DNA of 5,033 nt, from the NCBI GenBank assembly GCA_015654825.1, contig JAATGE010000290.1, forward strand, positions 1-5,033, written 5' to 3'. The stretch comes from Rhodospirillales bacterium (lineage in GTDB: Bacteria; Pseudomonadota; Alphaproteobacteria; Acetobacterales; Acetobacteraceae). Shown here one piece after another: positions 1 to 5,033 of the stretch. Under the pieces are notes generated by a model. It worked only from the letters and a program-made list of their open reading frames with translations. It ran no database searches and was not told the origin of the DNA. Position numbers and translations under genes: made by a program. How positions within the stretch are numbered: position 1 is the first letter of the stretch; each line of letters opens with the position of its first letter.

Positions 1-323
1 AGGAAAATCAGTGAGAGCTCGTTATCAACCGTGTACCAGTTATGAGCGCCGTCGAGCAGCACCAGGTCGCACGGTGCGATCAGCGGCAGGGCATCCAGGC
101 TTTTCAGCGGGAAATACGTGTATTCCGCGCCGAATTTCGCGAGCACCTCATGGAACACCGGGTGCGGCGCCGGGTCCACCACGTCCAGATGCGCCGCGTG
201 GGCGCGGCAATATTCCAGCAGCCTCTCGGTATTCCAGCCGAACTCCGCGCCCACCTCCAGGATCCGGCGCGGCATCAGCGCCATCACCAACTTGAGGATG
301 AAGCGCTCCCAGAATGCATGCAT
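1..323 (-). CDS. Class I SAM-dependent methyltransferase, N-terminal part (runs off left edge)
   Basis: This frame stays open for 107 codons from an ATG at 323 to the window edge, so the 3' end is missing. Residues 20-29 read RILEVGAEFG, a glycine-rich motif I of Rossmann-fold methyltransferases. Residues 46-51 (LDVVDP) fit the acidic end of strand beta 2, which usually holds the ribose of S-adenosylmethionine. Residues 87-102 (DLVLLDGAHNWYTVDN) match the 'DG-x-H-x-Y-x-x-V' segment typical of the Methyltransf_24-like group. No signal peptide is visible, so a cytoplasmic enzyme is likely. The start is firm: a TAG lies in frame at 333-335, and the other ATG in the ATGCATGCAT string (319) is in another frame. 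A GGAG lies 12 nt upstream and a GGGCGGG closer. The gap to the preceding glycosyltransferase stop is 23 bp, so the two are probably co-transcribed. The acceptor is unknown; a sugar or glycan precursor is inferred from context only. Confidence 0.87.
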   Translation of the reverse strand, partial: MHAFWERFILKLVMALMPRRILEVGAEFGWNTERLLEYCRAHAAHLDVVDPAPHPVFHEVLAKFGAEYTYFPLKSLDALPLIAPCDLVLLDGAHNWYTVDNELSLIF

Positions 324-346
324 GATCCCGCCCTACTCCGCGCCCG

Positions 347-2659
347 TCACGAAAAGATATCTTGTGAAAACGAAACCACCGGCCCGATCCGCTGCAGGAA
401 GCCGTGCGGGCACAGGCTCACCAATTGCCGCGTGCGCGACAGGTCAACCGCGAAGTGGCCCTCCGCCACCAGCGTTTCCACGGTTTTCTTGTACCAGTTG
501 ATCGAATACCCGAGCCAGGGCTGTCCCAGCGCGGTGCCGAGAAACACCAGGTAGCCGCGGATGCTGACCAGTGCCGCATATCCGCGCAGCGCCGCCAGCG
601 GCAAATGATCGCCCGCATCGGGGGCGAACAGCACCGTCACCCGTTCCGCCGTGCCTAACGCCCGCGCTACTGCCGCGCGCGCCGCTTCATCGCCGGCCGC
701 CCCCTGCACCACGATCGTGCCCTCCGGCAAGCCCCCCGCCGAAGCGGTCGTTCCGGCTGCCACCAGGCGGCACGGCGTGGCCTGCAGGCGCGCCAGATCG
801 GCCACGAATTTCACCAAACCCGGCGCCGCGTTCACCAGGACGACAGCGTCCGGCCGTTGCGCACACAGGATGTCCTGCAGCGCCAGCAGATCGGCCGGCG
901 CCACGCCCACGCCTGCGCCACGCCAGGTGGTGGCCGCGGCAAGCCCGGATTCCGCGTAGACCGCGTCCAGATACTCGACGGCCTGGTCGTCGAAATGCAC
1001 CGGCAGCACCGCCGGCCGCACCTTGTCGGTGACCCCCAGCCGCGCCGGCGAGTGCGGCCGCTGGCGGCTGCGTGTCGCGCGATCGATATGGATCTGCCCG
1101 CGCAGCCGCAAATCCATGTTGGCCACTTCGCTGAACCTGCGTTGCGTCATCTGCTCATAGGTCTGCAGATAGGCCCGCACGCGCCGGTCCTTTTCATCGT
1201 CGATCACATTGGTAGTGGTACCGCCGTGAAACTGATGAAAGCTCGCCTCGCCGACCAGCGCCACCACGGGCTCGGGCGATGCCGCCGCGGCGCGGGAAAA
1301 CAGATCCAGATTGGCAAACCCCCCGCCCGGCGTATCGAACCGCTCATCCATGCCGCCGATCCGTTGCCAGACCGGCCGCGGCACCACCAGGAAATTCGAC
1401 TCGTTCATGCTGCCCATCCAGGCATTGCCATTCTCGTAGACTGGCCCGCCGATGCTGAACAATCCATAGCCGTCCTGCGGCCAATGGATGCGGTCGAATA
1501 ATATATCCTCCTGCGCGCGGCGGTACCCGACATGCGCCAGCCAGCGCTGATCGCCGCCGACGAACCATTGCCTTAGGCCAACTACCGCTTCCGGCGCCTC
1601 GTCCAGCGCGTCCCATACCTCGCGCAGCACGCCCGGGGTCAGCACATGCGCCCCGTCGATCATGACGCAAATATAGCGTCCCTGCGCCGCGCGCGCTGCC
1701 TCGTTGATTGCCAGCACCGGCGACGGCGACACGACCGACGGGCGTAGCAGCCGGAATTCCGGCCCGAACCCGGCGACCCATTCGGCCTCCAGCGGTTCCG
1801 GCGAACCATTATCCACGCACAGCACTTCGTAGCGCAAATTGCCGATGCCGCGCTGATAGGCGCGCGTCAGCGACGTCAGCGTGCGCTCGGCCTCCCGCCG
1901 CATGTCGTAGAACACCACGACGACGGAGAACATGACATCGTCGGGCGCATCGTTTCGCGGCGCACGCACCCGCGTGCTGCGGCCGGCATCCTCGTCCTGC
2001 CCGCGCAACGGAACCGCGGGCCGCTCGTGCGCCGGAAATTCCACGCGCAGCGGCGCCGCCAGCACGGACCCGCCGCCGGGCAGCCTTATGTCGAAATCCC
2101 GCAACGTTCCGTTGCGCAGCGACGGCGGAAATGCCGCGGCGAACCCCCAGCGCCCGTCGCCCTGCCGCCCCTCCGCCAGATCGCCGCGCCACCAATCGGC
2201 GGTGAACGAACCCACGACCGCGCCATCGGCGACGATTTCGAACGCGGTCTGCACGCAAGGCGCATCGCCCCGCGTCGCCCAGCCCGACAGCACGTCGGGG
2301 CCGCAACGTTCCACCAGCCCCACAAGGCCGCCCGGGCCGTTGATGTCTACCGGAAGCGCGGTCGGCGCCTCGGCCGCCCGCGCCGCCGCATCCAGCACCA
2401 GCCGCTCGCCGGGCAGCACCGGGCCATTTGCCACCCGCACGTGCAGCACGGCCGCTTCCGCCCTGGCGGGCACTCCGATCTTGAAGCCGCACAGGCCGTC
2501 GCCCTTGCCTAGCGGCACCAGGTCACCGCGGTAACGGTCCGCGATCCCGGTCGCTACCACCTCGTCGCCGGCCATCACTTCGATGACGAGCCTTGCTTCG
2601 GGGCTCCATGCCCAGCCGGTTACGCAGCCATCCTGCCAGCCGTCTACCCAGCCTTCCAC
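347..2659 (-). CDS. Family 2 glycosyltransferase with two N-terminal GDG-x-x-GF modules and a degenerate CmcI-like C-terminal domain
   Basis: This is a 770-residue multidomain protein, numbered here from the GTG at 2659. Residues 1-63 and 111-178 are two diverged copies of one module sharing GWA, AD-x-x-RGDL and GDG-x-x-GF; they look like beta-sandwich modules of unknown role. Residues 244-485 form a GT-A, family-2 glycosyltransferase: FSVVVVFYD at its start, VDNGS at 282-286, IDGAH at 334-338 where a DXD-like site belongs, and GGMDERF at 435-441 followed by NLDLFSRA and HGGTTTN (478-484). Such enzymes transfer a sugar from a nucleotide-sugar donor; donor and acceptor are unknown. Residues about 553-758 resemble the cephalosporin hydroxylase/rhamnosyl O-methyltransferase family (CmcI): TTWRG, PADLLALQDIL, RPDAVVLV, a late GYLVFLG and CPHGFLQRI. 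The SAM and metal motifs of that family are not recognisable, so catalysis there is doubtful. No signal peptide or membrane helix is seen. The frame is open up to a TTG at 2716, but that lies in a repeat hairpin; the GTG at 2659 has AGGAG seven bases upstream and starts right at the first module. Confidence 0.9.
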   Translation of the reverse strand: MEGWVDGWQDGCVTGWAWSPEARLVIEVMAGDEVVATGIADRYRGDLVPLGKGDGLCGFKIGVPARAEAAVLHVRVANGPVLPGERLVLDAAARAAEAPTALPVDINGPGGLVGLVERCGPDVLSGWATRGDAPCVQTAFEIVADGAVVGSFTADWWRGDLAEGRQGDGRWGFAAAFPPSLRNGTLRDFDIRLPGGGSVLAAPLRVEFPAHERPAVPLRGQDEDAGRSTRVRAPRNDAPDDVMFSVVVVFYDMRREAERTLTSLTRAYQRGIGNLRYEVLCVDNGSPEPLEAEWVAGFGPEFRLLRPSVVSPSPVLAINEAARAAQGRYICVMIDGAHVLTPGVLREVWDALDEAPEAVVGLRQWFVGGDQRWLAHVGYRRAQEDILFDRIHWPQDGYGLFSIGGPVYENGNAWMGSMNESNFLVVPRPVWQRIGGMDERFDTPGGGFANLDLFSRAAAASPEPVVALVGEASFHQFHGGTTTNVIDDEKDRRVRAYLQTYEQMTQRRFSEVANMDLRLRGQIHIDRATRSRQRPHSPARLGVTDKVRPAVLPVHFDDQAVEYLDAVYAESGLAAATTWRGAGVGVAPADLLALQDILCAQRPDAVVLVNAAPGLVKFVADLARLQATPCRLVAAGTTASAGGLPEGTIVVQGAAGDEAARAAVARALGTAERVTVLFAPDAGDHLPLAALRGYAALVSIRGYLVFLGTALGQPWLGYSINWYKKTVETLVAEGHFAVDLSRTRQLVSLCPHGFLQRIGPVVSFSQDIFS

Positions 2660-2666
2660 CCGTACG

Positions 2667-2671
2667 CTCCT
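2667..2671 (-). promoter_or_regulatory. Shine-Dalgarno AGGAG that decides the glycosyltransferase start
   Basis: On the minus strand AGGAG is followed by seven bases (CGTACGG) and then GTG at 2659. This is the best-spaced ribosome binding site in the window. It argues against the upstream TTG at 2716, which lies in the loop of a GC-rich hairpin and would add 19 residues encoded by the repeat. Confidence 0.8.
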
Positions 2672-2681
2672 AAGTAACAGG

Positions 2682-2745
2682 CCAGGGGCTCTGCCCCTGG
2701 ACCCCGCCGGGGACAAGTCCCCGGACCCCGTTTATTTTGTTCCGA
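2682..2745 (+). repeat. Intergenic double-hairpin repeat, copy 1, inside the minus-strand gene block
   Basis: Two perfect hairpins sit side by side. The first is ccaggggc-tct-gcccctgg at 2682-2700 (8-bp stem). The second is ccggggac-aa-gtccccgg at 2707-2724. A T-rich tail (tttattttgttccga, 2731-2745) follows on the plus strand. The first hairpin and the tail recur in the copy at 4614-4704. Read on the plus strand it looks like an intrinsic terminator, but both flanking genes (SGNH-like upstream, glycosyltransferase downstream) are on the minus strand. In their direction the A-rich side comes first and no T-run follows the hairpins, so it should not act as a canonical terminator for them. It may cause pausing, stabilise mRNA ends, or simply be a dispersed repeat inserted in the 101-bp gap. 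Confidence 0.8.
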
Positions 2746-2760
2746 ACCATAAAACTGGGG

Positions 2761-3501
2761 CTAGGGCTTCGCGCGCGACGCTAGCTGCTTCAGCAGCATG
2801 GCCCCGTAGGCGGCGTTGGCGTGGCCCGGCGTGCCCTGCAGCCCGGGCCGCAGGAAGCCTTCCGCGTCCAACGCCTCCGCCGGAGCCGGTACGAACTCGA
2901 TGCCCCGCTTGCGGCAATGCCCGGCAATCAGTTCGGACTGCACCCACCATAGCTTCCAGCGCAGCCAGGCCGGGCTCATCCGCCTGCCCGGCCCGTGATA
3001 CGAATTCCAGCCGGGATCGTCGTCCGGCACCGCGTCCTGGGCGTAGATCGGCGGCGATTGCAGCTGAAACACCGGGCCCCGCACCACGTCGCGCACCGCG
3101 TCCATGATGGCGAAATAGGGCTGCAGCCGTTCCAGGATGTTGGCCCGCACGGCGCCGTACGGCACCATTTCCGCGCCCTCCGCGAACGGCAGGCCCGGCC
3201 GCTCCGGCAGCACCAGGTCGTACGGCCTGGGATGCTCCAGCATGCCGATATCGTGGTGCACGGCCCCGCCGACCAGCGAGAACACCGGCGCCCGCATGCG
3301 CGCCGCCAGCCACGGCGCCAGCCGCACTACCCCGTCCTCGGTCACCAGCGCGTCCTTCACGCCCCAGAAATTATACACTTCCACGGCCGCGCCGGCCGCC
3401 TCCGCTGCCGCCTTGACGACCTCGGAGTGGCTGTGCCCGATGCACACGATCGGCTCGCGCGCCGCCGCCCGCGCAAAAGGGTTCTTCAGATGCCACACCA
3501 C
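2761..3501 (-). CDS. SGNH/GDSL-hydrolase-like protein with altered active-site blocks
   Basis: This 246-residue soluble protein has the block order of the SGNH (GDSL) superfamily, whose members are mostly esterases, deacetylases or acyltransferases. Residues 18-26 (IVCIGHSHS) correspond to block I, with S24 as the expected nucleophile and His in place of the usual Asp/Asn before it. Residues 74-84 (FSLVGGAVHHD) match the Gly/Asn block, but Ala stands where Asn is common. Residues 144-153 (VFQLQSPPIY) form a central strand and loop. Residues 224-233 (TPGHANAAYG) match block V, where H227 is kept and the Asp three residues before it is Thr. No signal peptide is evident. The start is a GTG at 3501, with a second GTG next to it at 3498; no strong Shine-Dalgarno is seen and an in-frame TGA lies further upstream without an ATG between. 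It is first in the minus-strand block and diverges from the GSCFA gene. A role in acylating or deacylating a glycan is plausible but inferred, and it may be non-catalytic. Confidence 0.82.
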   Translation of the reverse strand: MVWHLKNPFARAAAREPIVCIGHSHSEVVKAAAEAAGAAVEVYNFWGVKDALVTEDGVVRLAPWLAARMRAPVFSLVGGAVHHDIGMLEHPRPYDLVLPERPGLPFAEGAEMVPYGAVRANILERLQPYFAIMDAVRDVVRGPVFQLQSPPIYAQDAVPDDDPGWNSYHGPGRRMSPAWLRWKLWWVQSELIAGHCRKRGIEFVPAPAEALDAEGFLRPGLQGTPGHANAAYGAMLLKQLASRAKP

Positions 3502-3563
3502 GGCGCCACGCCTAGCCTGAAGGCGCGCCGGCGCAAAGCCGCCCCCGCCGGCGCCGCGAAATC
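3502..3563. promoter_or_regulatory. 62-bp divergent intergenic region between two SGNH-type genes
   Basis: All promoter and leader signals for both the minus-strand block and the GSCFA gene must lie here or inside the opposite gene. The stretch is very GC-rich and shows no clear -35/-10 pair and no strong ribosome binding site before either start. It holds two identical 9-base direct repeats, cgccggcgc, at 3526-3534 and 3546-3554. Each contains the 8-base palindrome cgccggcg, and their starts are 20 bp apart. They could be an operator pair or just GC-rich chance. Confidence 0.35.
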
Positions 3564-4607
3564 ATGAGCCGCCACCCCTATGACGGCGCCGCCGACTACC
3601 GCCTGTGGCGCCGCGCCATGGCGCATCGCGCCGCGGCGGACATCGATCCGGTGGCGCAGTTCCTGTTCCGCCTGACCCGCGCGGACCGCGTGGTGACCGC
3701 CGGCTCGTGCTTCGCCCAGCACATCGCCCGCCACCTGCGCGGGCGCGGTTTCAACTACCTGGTGACCGAACAGGCCCACCCGACGCTGACCCCGACGGTC
3801 GCCGAAACCTACCAGTACGGGCTCTATTCGGCGCGCTGGGGCAACATCTACACGGCCCGCCAACTGCACCAGCTATTTCGCCGCGCACACGGCACGTTCC
3901 GCCCGCATGACGACATCTGGGAGCAGGACGGTAGCTTCCTCGATCCGTTCCGACCCGCCATCCAACCCGGCGGGTTTTCGTCGCGCGCCGAATACAATGC
4001 CGACCGCGCCCAGCATTTTGCCGCCACGCGCCGCGCCTTCGCCGAAATGGATTTTTTCGTCTTCACGCTTGGCCTCACCGAATGCTGGCTCAACACCACC
4101 GACGGTGCTGCCTATCCGGTCTGCCCCGGCACCGTCGGTGGCATTTTCGATGCGCAACAACATTGCTTCCACGATTTTTCGGTGGACGAGGTGGTGGCGG
4201 ATTTCCGCGCCTTCCTGGCCGACCTGCGCACCGTCAACCCGCATGCGCGGGTGATTCTCACCGTCTCACCGGTGCCGCTCGCCGCGACCGCCAAGGACAC
4301 GCACGTGCTGCAGGCCACCACGCTTTCGAAATCCATCCTGCGCGTCGCCGCCGGCATTCTCGCCCGCGATGACGCTGTCGCCTATTTTCCGTCCTACGAA
4401 ATCGTCACCGGCCCGCATGCGGAAAATTATTTCGAACCCGATCTGCGCGCCGTGTCGGAAGCCGCCGTCGCCCACGTCATGCGCCTGTTCTTTCGCCACG
4501 CCACCGACGCCGCCGACAACGATCCGCTGCCAGCGGCTCCGCCTGTGGTCGAGGAAAAATCGCTGATCCAAATCATCTGTGAGGAAGAGAAACTTGGCGC
4601 AGGGTAA
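3564..4607 (+). CDS. GSCFA-domain protein (SGNH superfamily, putative esterase/acyltransferase)
   Basis: This 347-residue protein belongs to the GSCFA family, named for the pentapeptide seen here at residues 47-51 in VVTAGSCFAQHIARHL. Other family blocks in order are RWGNIYTARQLHQLF (91-105), FFVFTLGLTECW (164-175), RVILTVSPVPLAAT (229-242) and AYFPSYEIVTG (273-283). The length and domain span suggest a complete gene. GSCFA proteins are related to SGNH/GDSL hydrolases and often occur in polysaccharide loci, but their reaction is poorly known. A DxxH pair near the C-terminus, as in classical SGNH enzymes, is not obvious: the aligned stretch is EPDLRAVSEAAV (291-302). The C-terminus has an acidic, proline-containing tail (about 315-347) with ICEEEKL. 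No signal peptide or membrane helix is seen. The ATG at 3564 has only a weak upstream site, but the N-terminal HPYDGAADYRLWRRA is the usual lead-in of alphaproteobacterial members as I recall them. The gene is divergent from the SGNH-like gene and ends 6 bp before the terminator hairpins. Confidence 0.92.
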   Translation: MSRHPYDGAADYRLWRRAMAHRAAADIDPVAQFLFRLTRADRVVTAGSCFAQHIARHLRGRGFNYLVTEQAHPTLTPTVAETYQYGLYSARWGNIYTARQLHQLFRRAHGTFRPHDDIWEQDGSFLDPFRPAIQPGGFSSRAEYNADRAQHFAATRRAFAEMDFFVFTLGLTECWLNTTDGAAYPVCPGTVGGIFDAQQHCFHDFSVDEVVADFRAFLADLRTVNPHARVILTVSPVPLAATAKDTHVLQATTLSKSILRVAAGILARDDAVAYFPSYEIVTGPHAENYFEPDLRAVSEAAVAHVMRLFFRHATDAADNDPLPAAPPVVEEKSLIQIICEEEKLGAG

Positions 4608-4613
4608 AGGAAA

Positions 4614-4704
4614 GTCCAGGGCTCTGCCCTGGACCCGTCACGCCGAAGGCGTGCTGCGCACGACGGGGCCAGTAGGCCCCAGACCCCATTTTGTTTGTTC
4701 CGAG
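4614..4704 (+). terminator. Multi-hairpin terminator of the GSCFA gene; repeat copy 2
   Basis: Starting six bases after the TAA at 4607, three hairpins follow in a row: gtccagggc-tct-gccctggac (4614-4634, 9-bp stem), cacgcc-gaa-ggcgtg (4639-4653) and ggggcc-agta-ggcccc (4665-4680). A T-rich stretch, ttttgtttgttc, follows at 4689-4700. Hairpin plus T-tract downstream of a plus-strand stop fits intrinsic termination. Its first hairpin and its tail (accccattttgtttgttccga) match the repeat at 2682-2745, while the middle part differs. Copies of this element therefore share ends and vary inside. Confidence 0.78.
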
Positions 4705-4766
4705 ACTGGCATCGACACCGAGCGCGCCGCTAAATCCAACGACTCGCCACACCGTACAGAAGCCTC

Positions 4767-4795
4767 CCGCCGCGCAGCGCGTACGACAGCGGCGG
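4767..4795. repeat. GC-rich inverted repeat in the convergent intergenic region
   Basis: The 7-base arms ccgccgc (4767-4773) and gcggcgg (4789-4795) are perfectly complementary around a 15-base loop. It lies between the plus-strand terminator and the minus-strand repeat hairpin. It has no T-run on either side, so termination is uncertain. The rest of 4705-4800 shows no gene I can support. Confidence 0.4.
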
Positions 4796-4800
4796 CACGC

Positions 4801-4830
4801 CGTCGGGGGTCCAGGGGGCAGAGCCCCCGG
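4801..4830 (-). repeat. Repeat hairpin copy 3, downstream of the right-edge minus-strand gene
   Basis: On the minus strand this reads ccgggggctctgccccctgg followed by acccccgacg, the same hairpin type as the copies at 2682 and 4614 but in the opposite orientation. The core stem is gggggc/gccccc (4814-4819 with 4823-4828) around a three-base loop. It starts 7 bases after the stop of the right-edge gene. It lacks the T-rich tail of the other copies, so as a terminator it would be non-canonical. Confidence 0.65.
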
Positions 4831-4836
4831 CCTTCC

Positions 4837-5033
4837 TCAGAACAGCCGCGACCAGCCGGGGCGTGGCGTGGCCAGCATGGGGGCCGCAACCGTCATCGCC
4901 CCCGGACTGGGGTCCCGCACCTCCACCCGCACCGCGCCGCCGTGCTGCCGCGCCAATTCGGCCGGCAGCACCGCGGCCCGCCAGAAGCGCCGTCCCCACC
5001 ACGGCCCAAGGGGCGCCGCCAGGCGGGTGCCAT
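4837..5033 (-). CDS. Unrecognised protein, C-terminal 64 residues (runs off right edge)
   Basis: This frame is open from the right edge to a TGA at 4837-4839; the 5' part lies outside the window. It begins GTRLAAPLGPWWGRRFWRAA and ends PRPGWSRLF. About 58 of its 64 codons end in G or C, and the composition (VLPAELARQ, VRVEVRDPS) is that of an ordinary folded protein, with likely beta strands near the end. The two competing minus-strand frames read as Gly/Arg-rich strings and run on through the repeat hairpin, as shadows do. I do not recognise the family. It converges on the GSCFA gene, is not part of the leftward block, and is followed at once by a hairpin repeat. Confidence 0.7.
   Translation of the reverse strand, partial: GTRLAAPLGPWWGRRFWRAAVLPAELARQHGGAVRVEVRDPSPGAMTVAAPMLATPRPGWSRLF

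Noticed and set aside
42..554. Plus-strand open frame of 170 residues across the left part
   Set aside because: It overlaps the methyltransferase and glycosyltransferase genes antisense, has His/Arg-rich composition and crosses a gene boundary; a shadow of the minus-strand genes.
857..1501. Plus-strand open frame of 214 residues
   Set aside because: It lies antisense within the glycosyltransferase, whose motifs are clear here; long antisense frames are expected at this GC content.
1497..1510. AT-rich aataatatatcctc as an internal promoter or origin-like site
   Set aside because: It lies inside the glycosyltransferase domain and encodes EDILFD; no other signal is nearby.
1809..2492. Minus-strand open frame of 227 residues within the glycosyltransferase
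   Set aside because: Same strand but another frame, with Arg/Gly/Ala-rich low-complexity composition; the real frame shows two repeat modules and GT2 motifs.
2731..2760. AT-rich stretch as a promoter for the glycosyltransferase gene
   Set aside because: It has A/T runs but no convincing -35/-10 pair at proper spacing; the AT-richness is explained by the repeat's T-rich tail.
2995..3567. Plus-strand open frame of 190 residues opposite the SGNH-like gene
   Set aside because: His/Arg-rich antisense shadow with no recognisable domain; it runs into the divergent promoter region and the GSCFA start.
4638..4889. Minus-strand 83-residue frame across the convergent intergenic region
   Set aside because: It runs through both hairpin repeats and the terminator of the GSCFA gene, and looks like a translation of repeats.
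4730..5002. Minus-strand 90-residue frame ending PPLSYALRGGRLLYGVASRWI
   Set aside because: It passes through the hairpin repeat and competes with the frame ending PGWSRLF at 4837, which has better codon usage and composition. The attractive tail is probably translated repeat or intergenic DNA.
5031..5033. ATG on the minus strand at the very right edge
   Set aside because: It is in a different frame from the supported right-edge gene and opens only a Gly/Arg/Cys-rich string that soon stops.

Overview
The window is GC-rich with strongly G/C-ending codons. It carries several copies of a GC-rich hairpin repeat of the type ccaggggc-tct-gcccctgg, trailed in two copies by a T-rich tail ending in ttgttccga. 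These traits, and the kinds of protein encoded, suggest an alphaproteobacterium, most likely Acetobacteraceae or a close Rhodospirillales relative. That placement is an inference from style; no marker gene is present.

Layout: a minus-strand block of three genes fills positions 1-3501. In transcription order these are an SGNH-hydrolase-like protein (2761-3501), a large glycosyltransferase with two N-terminal repeat modules and a C-terminal cephalosporin-hydroxylase(CmcI)-like domain (347-2659), and the N-terminal 107 codons of a class I SAM methyltransferase that runs off the left edge (1-323). A divergent plus-strand gene starts 62 bp from the SGNH gene and encodes a GSCFA-family protein (3564-4607). 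It is followed by a multi-hairpin, T-rich terminator. Beyond a 229-bp convergent intergenic region, the last 64 codons of an unrecognised minus-strand gene (4837-5033) run off the right edge.

The gene set (glycosyltransferase, methyltransferase and two SGNH-superfamily proteins) looks like a locus for building and decorating a surface or exported glycan, with methyl and perhaps acyl groups. The evidence is family membership and adjacency; substrates cannot be read from the sequence.

Three annotation points matter. The glycosyltransferase start should be the GTG at 2659 behind an AGGAG, not the TTG at 2716 that lies inside a repeat hairpin. The CmcI-like domain has lost the motifs expected of an active enzyme. 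Both edge genes are partial but clearly readable. No RNA gene, CRISPR array, insertion sequence or origin was seen, and there is no gene-free stretch over 300 bp.
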